Source of the DNA: Kiritimatiellales bacterium
GTDB taxonomy: Bacteria; Verrucomicrobiota; Kiritimatiellia; Kiritimatiellales; Pontiellaceae
Assembly (NCBI GenBank): GCA_030630445.1
Contig: DAOVNC010000084.1
Span: forward strand, 1-10,567
Reading direction: 5' to 3'
DNA length: 10,567 nt
A program made the position numbers and the translations under genes. The notes under the pieces are model-generated. The model did not search any database. It worked only from the letters and a program-made list of their open reading frames with translations, and had not been told where the DNA came from. The number at the start of each line of letters is the position of its first letter. The stretch's first letter is position 1. Of the stretch, positions 1 through 8,100 are shown piece after piece.

Positions 1-2
1 AT

Positions 3-2312
3 GCTGCGGCAGCCAGAAAACTAATGCCATCGCCCGAATCACCGGTTTCCGACCCCGTCCTCAAGGAGCTTTTGGTGCTGGAGAACCTCTACATCCAAGC
101 CCTTCCCAAAGCCAAGATCCAGTCCATGGGCGCCCACCGCACCGCTGCGGTTTTTGGGCGGTTTCCGGCAGGCACAAAACCCATCAACAAGACCGTGGCA
201 CTAAATTCAAAGGAGAACAAAAGCCGGGGCGAGATGCTCTCCACCGGTCTCTATGCCCTGCCCGGCAAACCCTTCACCGTTACGATTCCGCAACGGCTGG
301 TCGGACAAAAAATGGTCTTGCAGATTGGTCACCACCTCGATGCCAACAAACATAACAAAGCGTTCGTGTGCATGCCCCAAACCTCCCAAAAGATCGTGCT
401 CACCCAGAAAACCACAAAAGCGGTGAACCCCTATGGCGGAATGCTGTTCCTCAACGTCCCCAAGGAGGTGGCCCTCGACGAAACCACCATCTCGTTTTCA
501 GGCATCATCGAATCCCCGCGCTTTGTTCTTGGGCAAACCACCGATGCAGCATGGAAAACCATCCGCAACCATCCCGGCCCGTGGGGCGAGCTGGTCGGAA
601 ACAATATAATCTTCGTCGTGCATCGCGAGGCGCTGCAAGCCCTCGACAACCCCACCGAACTCATGGACTGGTGGGACGGCAATGCTCAGGCGCACGAAGG
701 GTTCTACAACTACGACATTGGCATGCCGCTTCGAATCCACACCTGCTTCAACCCCATCATGGGATTCTCCACATGGCCGCTGTACGAGAAGAAGGACTCC
801 ATCCCCAACCTTCTGAACCTCCAGCGAATGAAAGCCTACAACAACGGCCTCTTCCTGCACGAGCATGGCCACCATTGCGACGATGGCCGAATGATGTTCG
901 GCAAGAGCGGCGAGTCCACCCCGAACTGGGCCGGATACTACATGAAGGGAACCCGTGGCGACTTTGCATGGAAGGATACCGAGGAAACCCACATGCTGCG
1001 CCTGTTCGACTCCACCGACGACCTTCACCAGAAAATGTTTACGGATGGATGGTGGACCACCGAATGGACCCATCTTTGGTCCTATCCACTGACCAGCGTC
1101 ATGGTCGGCTATGCCCAGGCCTTCGGCTGGGAGGCCTTCAAAACAACCGTCCACCGCTTCACCCTTCCGGGCGACGAGATCAACCAGCTACCGGCCTACT
1201 CAGATCGAAACCGCTCCGATCAGGACAAGATGGATCTATGGCTCATCTTCCTTTCCCAGGAAGCCAAGCACGATGTTCGCCCCTACTTCGCCCACTTCCA
1301 CATCACGGAATCCGAAACCGCCGGGGAGCTGATCGACAAGATGAGGCTTCCAAAGTGGGACGCCGTATACAATCCCGAGCGCCGGGTCATCGCCACCCAG
1401 AACCAGCCCATCACGCTAACCTCCCCGCTCCAAGATGCCTTGACGTATTCCAAAGACCTCTCCATCACCTGGACCCAACGGCCCGTCCACGGAAAGCTAT
1501 CCTCGAAAAACGACACCCTCACCTATATCCCCGAACCCGGCTTCACAGGGAAAGTCGACCTCCCCTACTCCATCAAGAACACCTACGGCAACGAATCCAA
1601 AGGATCCATCGAGATCCACATTGCGCCAGAGAACGTCGAGCCCAAGCTTGCGATCGGGACCACCGGCGGCGTCTCCACCAAGAAGTGGACGGCCATCACC
1701 TTTCCGCACCGCTATGCAAAACCGGTGGTGGTGGCCTCCATCGATCCCGAGGCCAATCCGGATTTCATCGTGCGAATCCGCAATGTGAAACCCACCGGAT
1801 GCGAAATCAAGCTCCAGCCGATCCGGGACAACGCCAAGAATGGGAACACCCACGACGCCAACTGGGTCGTCATGGAATCCGGCGTGTTTACTGCGGCGGA
1901 AAATGGAATTGTCGCGGAGGTTGGCACGGTCCAGACGACCCCGGAAAAAACCAGCAAGGAGGTCGAAGGCGTACGCAAAATCTTTGGTGACAATATTCCG
2001 ATGCTTCGCTCGGCCTGCTTCGGCCAGGTACAGACCTTCAACAACCCCGAATGGAACAGCTTCTTCTGGCGCAGCGATCCAGACAACCTAGGTGTTCGCG
2101 TGGGCACCCATTTCGGAACCGCCGATGACTCGCGGAAAAAAGAGACCGTCGGCTACATCTGCATCAGCCCCGGCATCTACCAGTTCGGCAACACCGTTGT
2201 CACCATCGGCAAGAACCGGATCGAATCCGAAGGCACCGTCCTGAGAACGGGATTCGACTGCTTCAACGGCTGGGGATTCAGCAAAACCGAGCGCCACTTC
2301 GCCCAACAATAA
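3..2312 (+). CDS. Secreted M60-family (enhancin-like) zinc metallopeptidase with C-terminal Ig-like and lectin-like modules, 5' end outside window
   Basis: Predicted extracellular zinc peptidase of the M60/enhancin type, a family known to cleave mucin-like glycoproteins. Residues are counted from the ATG at base 24. Residues about 55-145 look like the M60 N-terminal sandwich (STGLYALPGKPFTVTIP). The catalytic domain spans about 150-450, with HEHGH at 279-283 giving two His ligands and the catalytic Glu280; Glu297 (GESTPN) is the probable third ligand. The later GYAQAFGWEAF and FLSQ...PYFAHF segments are also M60-like. Residues 456-536 resemble a cadherin/Big-type Ig repeat (TLTYIPEPGFTG), and 542-762 two H-type-lectin-like units. 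The frame is open from base 3 through Ala-Ala-Ala-Ala-Arg-Lys-Leu to the ATG at 24, which has no Shine-Dalgarno sequence. The true start and any signal peptide are therefore probably upstream. The family call is firm; the substrate is inferred. Confidence 0.85.
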   Translation, partial: AAAARKLMPSPESPVSDPVLKELLVLENLYIQALPKAKIQSMGAHRTAAVFGRFPAGTKPINKTVALNSKENKSRGEMLSTGLYALPGKPFTVTIPQRLVGQKMVLQIGHHLDANKHNKAFVCMPQTSQKIVLTQKTTKAVNPYGGMLFLNVPKEVALDETTISFSGIIESPRFVLGQTTDAAWKTIRNHPGPWGELVGNNIIFVVHREALQALDNPTELMDWWDGNAQAHEGFYNYDIGMPLRIHTCFNPIMGFSTWPLYEKKDSIPNLLNLQRMKAYNNGLFLHEHGHHCDDGRMMFGKSGESTPNWAGYYMKGTRGDFAWKDTEETHMLRLFDSTDDLHQKMFTDGWWTTEWTHLWSYPLTSVMVGYAQAFGWEAFKTTVHRFTLPGDEINQLPAYSDRNRSDQDKMDLWLIFLSQEAKHDVRPYFAHFHITESETAGELIDKMRLPKWDAVYNPERRVIATQNQPITLTSPLQDALTYSKDLSITWTQRPVHGKLSSKNDTLTYIPEPGFTGKVDLPYSIKNTYGNESKGSIEIHIAPENVEPKLAIGTTGGVSTKKWTAITFPHRYAKPVVVASIDPEANPDFIVRIRNVKPTGCEIKLQPIRDNAKNGNTHDANWVVMESGVFTAAENGIVAEVGTVQTTPEKTSKEVEGVRKIFGDNIPMLRSACFGQVQTFNNPEWNSFFWRSDPDNLGVRVGTHFGTADDSRKKETVGYICISPGIYQFGNTVVTIGKNRIESEGTVLRTGFDCFNGWGFSKTERHFAQQ

Positions 2313-2332
2313 AGCCACCAGCTTTCAGAAAA

Positions 2333-2386
2333 CGTGGGGCGATGCCCCATGCCATGGTTGTATTGTGCCGTTGGCACATTGGGGCA
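2333..2386 (+). other. Competing hairpins in the spacer after the M60 gene
   Basis: Three stems are visible. Stem A pairs TGGGGC (2335-2340) with GCCCCA (2344-2349) across a 3-base loop and can be extended by a G-T and a C-G pair. Stem B pairs TGTGCC (2364-2369) with GGCACA (2373-2378), also across 3 bases. Stem C pairs TGCCCCA (2343-2349) with TGGGGCA (2380-2386) and encloses stem B. Stems A and C use the same bases and cannot form together. No T-run follows on the + strand, so this is not a standard intrinsic terminator. It could still end the M60 transcript, act as an RNA switch for the next gene, or be a small palindromic repeat. The pairing is seen directly; any function is a guess. Confidence 0.4.
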
Positions 2387-2466
2387 AAAAGACATCCTTG
2401 CCCTCATGGTTGGGATCTGTTTCCATAAAAATCTACGAAGATCCAATTAACTAGAAGAATGTTGAG

Positions 2467-3759
2467 ATGATAAGAGAATGTAACCTTTTAGGTTTTCTGG
2501 CTGTGGGTGGTTTGGTTTTGGCGACGGGTTCGTCGATGGCCCAGATAAAGGATAAACCGCCAATGGTTGCGGCGGCGGCGGCCGCAACAAGCAACGCGTT
2601 GGCCGGAGTCGAGGGCGCGGTTGAGGGGATACCGGAAGAGCCGTCCTTGCGGGACCTCTGTTTCGACCCCGAAGACGGGATGCTCGACCTTTCGGCCTGG
2701 CTGGCGACCGCCAAGGGCTTTCTGCCGACGGGTGGTTTTATTACCGAGCCTGCGGTTGGCAATGGCGGCTACCTCGGCCTCATGTTCCTGCACGACTCTA
2801 TCCAGAACCGGGCCGAGCTAGCCAAGGACCGCCATCCCAATGGAACGCTCAAGCGCATGCCGCCGCCAAGCGTTACCGGCCTGTTTGGCTTTGGAACGGA
2901 GAACGGATCGTGGGGCGGCGGATTGCTTCATATGCACGTTTTCAAGGACGATCAAATGCGCTACCTCGGCGGCCTTTTCTACAACGAGATGAACCTCGAC
3001 TACTATGGCCGCGGCGGCGACCTTCCGGCGGGACTTGATTCAATCTCCTACACGCTGGATGGCTATTTGCTGCTCCAGCAAATGATGTTCCGGGTGGCCG
3101 ACAGCGATGTATTCCTGGGGGCAAACTACAAATACATGTCCTTCGATACCAAGCTGGATCTTGGCCTGGGCATTACGCCTCCAGACTGGTTTCCTTCCCT
3201 CGAAAGAACCCTGACTTCTGCCGGAGTCGGCCTGATCGCCGAATACGACACCCGCAACTCCATCTTCACCCCCGACTCCGGCATCAACGCCAAATTTATG
3301 AATACATTCTATGACCACGCATTCGGGAGCGACCAGGAGTTCAACAAACTGCTCGCAAACCTGCGTGGCTGGATTCCCTTGCGCCGCAACTGGGTACTGG
3401 GGCTGCGCGGCGACGCCGCGTTCAGCGGCGGGGACATTCCCTTCTACATGCTCCCCGGGGTTGACCTGCGCGGAATCTCGCTAAGCCGCTACCAAGGGCA
3501 GCATACGCTTACCACCGAAGCCGAGCTGCGCTGGGATTTCACCGACCGCTGGAGCCTGCTCGGATTTTGCGGGGTCGGTTGGGTGGCCGAAAACGATCTG
3601 GACGATTACGACTTCAGCGACGGCCACGTCGCGGGCGGCACCGGCTTCCGCTACCTCATTGCCAAGACCTTCGGCATCCGCACCGGAATGGACTTTGCAT
3701 GGAGCGAGGACGACTTTGCCTTCTACTTCACCACCGGCACCGCCTGGGGCCAAAAATAG
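2467..3759 (+). CDS. BamA/TamA-like outer-membrane beta-barrel (bacterial surface antigen, Omp85 type) without POTRA domains
   Basis: Predicted outer-membrane barrel of 430 residues. Residues 1-25 form a signal peptide: hydrophobic core about 5-20, then SSMA with cleavage before Gln26. An Ala-rich low-complexity stretch follows (about 34-40). The rest alternates polar and hydrophobic residues with many Gly and aromatic residues. The last 170 residues carry marks of the Omp85 surface-antigen domain: EYDTRNSIFTPDSGI (strand-turn motif) and DLRGISLSRYQGQHTL followed by EAELRWDFTDRWSLLGFCGVG (RGxS/RYxG plus the ElRw strand). POTRA repeats would need about 75 residues each and there is little room for them, so this is probably not the essential BamA itself. 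The ATG at 2467 is preceded by only a weak GAAG. The gene lies 154 bases after the M60 gene and 109 before the efflux adaptor. The class is fairly secure; the role (export, transport or porin) is unknown. Confidence 0.75.
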   Translation: MIRECNLLGFLAVGGLVLATGSSMAQIKDKPPMVAAAAAATSNALAGVEGAVEGIPEEPSLRDLCFDPEDGMLDLSAWLATAKGFLPTGGFITEPAVGNGGYLGLMFLHDSIQNRAELAKDRHPNGTLKRMPPPSVTGLFGFGTENGSWGGGLLHMHVFKDDQMRYLGGLFYNEMNLDYYGRGGDLPAGLDSISYTLDGYLLLQQMMFRVADSDVFLGANYKYMSFDTKLDLGLGITPPDWFPSLERTLTSAGVGLIAEYDTRNSIFTPDSGINAKFMNTFYDHAFGSDQEFNKLLANLRGWIPLRRNWVLGLRGDAAFSGGDIPFYMLPGVDLRGISLSRYQGQHTLTTEAELRWDFTDRWSLLGFCGVGWVAENDLDDYDFSDGHVAGGTGFRYLIAKTFGIRTGMDFAWSEDDFAFYFTTGTAWGQK

Positions 3760-3788
3760 CCTTCGAATCAATTTCCTGCCGCGTCCAT

Positions 3789-3804
3789 GAATATTTAAGT
3801 ATTC
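3789..3804. promoter_or_regulatory. AT-rich near-palindrome upstream of the efflux adaptor, possible operator
   Basis: GAATATTTAAGTATTC is a 16-base near-palindrome: the outer five base pairs match perfectly and only the centre deviates. It stands out as an AT-rich patch, 65 bases before the adaptor start, in the only sizeable spacer ahead of the pump genes. A TCGACA at 3809-3814 resembles a -35 box, but I cannot place a good -10 box at normal spacing. The site could bind a dimeric repressor of the kind that commonly controls RND pumps, but no regulator gene is in the window. Weak evidence. Confidence 0.2.
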
Positions 3805-3855
3805 AACCTCGACAATACACCCTCCGGATAACTAGGCTCTTCCCCTCACAACTGT

Positions 3856-3859
3856 GGAG
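3856..3859 (+). promoter_or_regulatory. Ribosome-binding site that decides the adaptor start
   Basis: GGAG at 3856-3859 lies 9 bases before the ATG at 3869. This favours ATG 3869, which begins with MKK and a hydrophobic stretch, over the in-frame GTG at 3854. The GTG sits directly on top of this site and would put five extra residues ahead of a normal lipoprotein signal. Confidence 0.6.
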
Positions 3860-3868
3860 AACCTAGAC

Positions 3869-4990
3869 ATGAAAAAATTGCTATCCTCCGGGATGATCCT
3901 TTCGTTGCTTCTTTCCTTGGGTTGCGCCAAGCAAAACGAATTCAAAGCTCCACCTCCTCCCGAGGTGACGGTTCAAGATCCCGAGCAGAAGGATGTCACC
4001 GTCTATCAGGGTTTCCCGGGGCGGTTAGTCGCCCACGACGACGTCGAAATCCGTGCCCGTGTGAAAGGCTTCCTGAAAACGATCGACTTCGAAGATGGGC
4101 AGCGCGTGAAGAAGGGCGACCTGCTCTTTACTATTGAGCCGGAAGAATACGAGGCGGCTGTAAAGTCTGCGGAAGCACGGTTGGAGCAAGCCAAGGCGAC
4201 CCGCAAGCTGGCGGATGCCACGCTCAAGAAAAACAAGAAAGCCTGGGAGACCAAGGCGGTGTCAGAACTCGACGTCCTGAGCGCCGAGGCGGAAATGGAA
4301 TCTTCCGAAGCTTCCGTGATGGAAACACAGGCGGCACTCGACAAGGCCAAGCTGGATCTCTCCTACACCAAAATTCATGCTCCAATAGCCGGGCGGCTCT
4401 CACGTCGCACCCTAAGTATCGGAAACCTCGTTGGCGATGGCTCCTCCACCCTGCTCACCACGCTGGTGGTTGAAGCTCCGATCGACGTTTTCTTCAACGT
4501 CGACGAGCGCGCCTTGCTCCCCTTCCTCCAGGACGGCGTTCGAAACACAAAACCGGGAGAAGCAATCCCACCAGTAAAACTGGAGATGGCGGACGGATCG
4601 CAGCACGACGAAGAGGGCGAGGTGAACTATATCGACCCGGAAATCGATCCGGACACGGGAACCTTGCGCGCCCGGGCCGTCTTTGCCAACGAAGGGGTCA
4701 AATTGCTACCGGGTCTCTACGGAAAAATTCTGATTCCGGAGAACGTGAAAAACGCCATCCTTGTTCCCGATCTCGCCATCCAGCGTGATATGAGTGGTGC
4801 CTACGTCCTCGTGGTCACGGCGGAGAACAAGGTGGAGAGCCGCTACATCAAACGTGGCGCACTGGTCGGTGCCAACCGGATTGTTGAGGAAGGCCTCACG
4901 GCGGAAGAGCGCGTGATTATCGAAGGTATCCAACGAGCACGCCCCGGTATCGAGGTACGGGTCGCCGAAGCAAAAACCTTGGAGAAATGA
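3869..4990 (+). CDS. RND efflux pump periplasmic adaptor subunit (AcrA/MexA-like membrane fusion protein), probable lipoprotein
   Basis: Predicted periplasmic adaptor of 373 residues that links an RND permease to the outer membrane. The N-terminus is a lipoprotein-type signal: MKKLLSSG, a Leu-rich core, then SLGC with Cys19 as probable lipid attachment site. The residue at -3 is Ser rather than the usual Leu, so lipidation is likely but not certain. Domains in family order: first lipoyl half about 57-92 (VEIRARVKGFL, then DGQRVKKGDLLFTI); alpha-helical coiled-coil hairpin about 93-163, rich in Ala, Glu and Lys; second lipoyl half from about 165 (SYTKIHAPIAGRLSRR); beta-barrel about 195-275 (APIDVFFNV); membrane-proximal domain to the end, including NAILVPDLAIQ. 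Length is normal for the AcrA/MexA family. The permease partner follows 119 bases downstream on the same strand. Substrates cannot be told from the sequence. Confidence 0.92.
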   Translation: MKKLLSSGMILSLLLSLGCAKQNEFKAPPPPEVTVQDPEQKDVTVYQGFPGRLVAHDDVEIRARVKGFLKTIDFEDGQRVKKGDLLFTIEPEEYEAAVKSAEARLEQAKATRKLADATLKKNKKAWETKAVSELDVLSAEAEMESSEASVMETQAALDKAKLDLSYTKIHAPIAGRLSRRTLSIGNLVGDGSSTLLTTLVVEAPIDVFFNVDERALLPFLQDGVRNTKPGEAIPPVKLEMADGSQHDEEGEVNYIDPEIDPDTGTLRARAVFANEGVKLLPGLYGKILIPENVKNAILVPDLAIQRDMSGAYVLVVTAENKVESRYIKRGALVGANRIVEEGLTAEERVIIEGIQRARPGIEVRVAEAKTLEK

Positions 4991-5109
4991 AGAATGCAGA
5001 TTTCAGAATTAAGAATTTTGGATCTGCGATGCCTCTCGTTTAAAGAGGGCGCGGGATCCCCCGCCGACCATTCTTCATTCCCAAATCTTAATTCTTAATT
5101 AGGAGCCCC
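4991..5109 (+). promoter_or_regulatory. Inverted-repeat-rich spacer between adaptor and permease
   Basis: This 119-base spacer contains no gene. AATTAAGAATT (5007-5017) is perfectly complementary to AATTCTTAATT (5090-5100), and a further TTGG/CCAA pairing follows across a bulge. Inside lie two short stems: CCTCT/AGAGG (5032-5036 with 5044-5048) and GCGGG/CCCGC (5051-5055 with 5060-5064). A competing hairpin pairs GCAGAT (4996-5001) with ATCTGC (5022-5027) and would sequester the left arm of the long pairing. The right arm ends directly against the permease Shine-Dalgarno AGGAG (5101-5105). It may tune the adaptor-to-permease ratio, stabilise the mRNA, or simply be an inserted short repeat. 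The structure is seen; the function is inferred. Confidence 0.45.
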
Positions 5110-8100
5110 ATGTTCAGCCACTTCTTTGTTGACCGCCCCATCTTCGCTGGCGTCATTGCCATTGTCATCATGCTGCTCGGCGGCTTTGCCATGCTGGGCC
5201 TTCCGATCGAACGCTATCCGGACATTGCCCCGCCATCCATCACCGTCGATGCCACCTATCCCGGCGCAGATGCCAACACCGTCGCCGACACCGTCGCTGC
5301 CGTGATCGAAAAAGAAGTCAACGGCGTCGAGGGCATGATCTACATGAGCTCCGTCAGCGCCAACGACGGAACCATGAAACTCACCGTCACCTTCGAGACC
5401 GGTGTCGACCTCGACATGGCCAACGTCCTCACGCAAAACCGCGTGGCCATAGCCATCCCGCAGTTGCCTCAGGAAGTGCAGCGCATGGGCATCACAACCC
5501 AGAAGAAATCGACCGATGCCAACCTCTATGTCGGCTTCTACAGCCCCGGAGGGGACTACGACGACATCTACCTCGCCAACTATGTCGCCCTGCGCGTGTA
5601 CGATGAAGTCGCTCGCTCTCCAGGAGTTGGCGAAGTGCAAGCCTTTGGCGCGGGCGACTATTCCATGCGTATCTGGCTAGACCCCGACAAGATGAAGGCC
5701 CGCGGCCTCGTGGCCGACGACGTGGTAAACGCCGTGAAGGAACAAAACCTACAAGTCGCTGCTGGGCAGATTGGCGAACCGCCGGTGCCCGAAGGCCAGG
5801 CCTATCAAATGACTATGAACGTGCGGGGTCGTCTGCTTGAGGCCGATGAGTTCGGAATGATCGTCATCCGCACCGGAGAGGATGGCCGCGTCTTGCGCAT
5901 CCGCGATGTCGCCAAAGTCGAACTCGGGGCCCAAACCTATGTGATCGGCTCCACCCTCAACGGACAACCCTCCGCAACCATCGCCGTCTACCAGATTCCC
6001 GGCGAAAATGCACTGGAGGTGGTGAAGGGCGTTCGAAAGACGCTGAAGGAACTCGAACCGAGCTTCCCTCCTGGGCTCGAATACCGGGTCATTTACGACA
6101 ATACCGACGTCATCAAGGCCTCCATCAAGGAAGTCGTCCAAACGCTCTTCATCACCCTGGCCCTCGTGATCCTGACCGTCTACGTCTTCCTTCAAAACTT
6201 CCGCGCCACCATCGTCCCGTCGGTCACTATTCCCGTCTCGCTCATCGGCACCTTCGCGGCGCTCTCCGCCATGGGATATTCCATCAACCAGTTCACCCTC
6301 TTCGGGCTCGTGCTGGTGATTGGCATCGTGGTGGACGATGCCATCGTGGTGGTCGAAAACTGCACCCGCCTGATTGACGAGAAGGGCATGAAGCCGAAGG
6401 CTGCCGCCAAGCAGGCGATGACCGAAATCTCCGGCCCCGTCATTGCCACCACGCTCGTACTGCTCTCCGTATTCATTCCGACCATGTTCATGGCTGGCAT
6501 CACCGGACAGCTCTTCAAGCAGTTCGCGGTAACCATCTCCGTGGCCACCGTCTTTAGTACGATCAACGCGCTGACGCTCAGCCCCGCCCTCTGCGGTGTC
6601 TTGCTGCGCCCCTCCAAGCAAGGCGAAAAGAAAGGCTTCTTCGGCCTGTTCAACCGCTCGCTGGACTCCACCAAAACCGGCTACCTCAAAGTGGTCAACC
6701 AGGCTCTGCGCAAGTCGATGATTGGCCTCCTGCTGTTCATCGTGCTTGCCACGGTCGCCTTCATGGGTATGGGCAACCTGCCCGGTGGGTTTGTTCCGCA
6801 GGAAGACGAAGGGTTCTGCATGGTCAACGTGCTGCTACCGGAAGCCTCATCGCTCGAACGCACGCAAGCCTTCTTGAAACAGGTGAACGAAATTATCGGC
6901 AGCACCGAGGGGATGCGGGACTACATGACCATCTCCGGCTACTCGATCCTCGATGGCGCGGCCATCCCCAACGCCGGCTTCAGCATAATGGTCTTCAACA
7001 ACTGGGATGACCGCGGCAAGGATGAACACCAGTCCACCATCCTGAAAAGCCTCAACATGCGTTTTTCGCAACTCAAGAACGGCATTGCCTTCGCCTTTCC
7101 GATGCCCTCGCTTCCCGGAGTTGGAATGTCCGGCGGCCTCGTGATGCAGCTGCAGGATCGCGGCGGCGTCGGCATGGGCACGCTCCAGCAGGTGGCCGAC
7201 GAATTCATGAACGACGGCAACTCCCAAGCCGGACTCGAAGGCATGTACACCACCTTCCGCGCCAACGTGCCACAGCTGTTTATCGATGTCGACCGCGACC
7301 AGGTCCTCACCAAGAATGTCGCCATGAGCTCGGTCTTCAACGCCCTGCAATACTACTATGGCTCGGTCTATATCAACGACTTCACCTACATGAACCGCGT
7401 TTTCCAGGTCAAGGCACAGGCCGCACCGGAATACCGGCGCGATGCCGACCAGATCCGCGACATGGAAATCCGCAACCGCGACGGCAAGATGCTGCCGCTC
7501 GGCTCCGTGATCGACGTGAAGGAAATCCTCGGGCCGCAGTCCATCGTTCGCTACAACATGTATCCCTCCGCCAAGATCATGGGACAGCCCGGCGAAGGGT
7601 TCAGTACCGGGCAGGCCATGGCCATTGTCGAAGACATGTCGAAAACCAAACTACCCGCCTCGATGGGTCTGGAATGGACCGAGCTCTCCTATCAGGAAAA
7701 AGCGGCGCAAGGGGGGACGAACATTATCTACGTGCTCGCCATCATCCTCGTCTACCTTGTGTTGGCCGCACAGTATGAAAGCTGGAGCATTCCGGTCTCC
7801 GTCTGCCTCTCCGTCCCGACCGCCCTGCTCGGTGCCGCGATCGCGCTGTCGGTCGGCAAGATGAGCCTCGATATCTACGCCCAGGTCGGCATCGTCCTGT
7901 TGATCGGCCTCTGCACCAAAACGGCGATTCTGATCGTCGAGTTTGCCAAGGTAGAGCACGAAGAAGGAAAGAGCGTCTTTGAGGCGGCCATGTCCGCCGC
8001 GCGCCTGCGATTCCGTGCCGTGCTCATGACCGCCTTCTCCTTCATTCTCGGCGTGATTCCGCTGGTGCTCGCATCCGGCGCCGGCGCCGAAAGCCGGAAG

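Noticed and set aside
368..1990. A 540-codon open frame on the + strand inside the M60 gene
   Set aside because: It lies in another frame of a clear M60 peptidase. Its translation is rich in Arg, His and Pro without domain features, as expected for a GC-rich shadow frame.
2570..2587. Run of GCG codons as a possible phase-variation tract
   Set aside because: It has only about four perfect units, and any three-base slippage would keep the frame. It merely encodes an Ala-rich linker after the signal peptide.
3854..3868. GTG at 3854 as the adaptor start
   Set aside because: It overlaps the GGAG that serves the ATG at 3869, and the downstream start gives a standard MKK lipoprotein signal.
5749..6621. 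A 290-codon open frame on the - strand within the permease gene
   Set aside because: It is opposite conserved RND sequence including the TM4 Asp pair, and its Asp/Gly/His-rich translation is typical of an antisense shadow.
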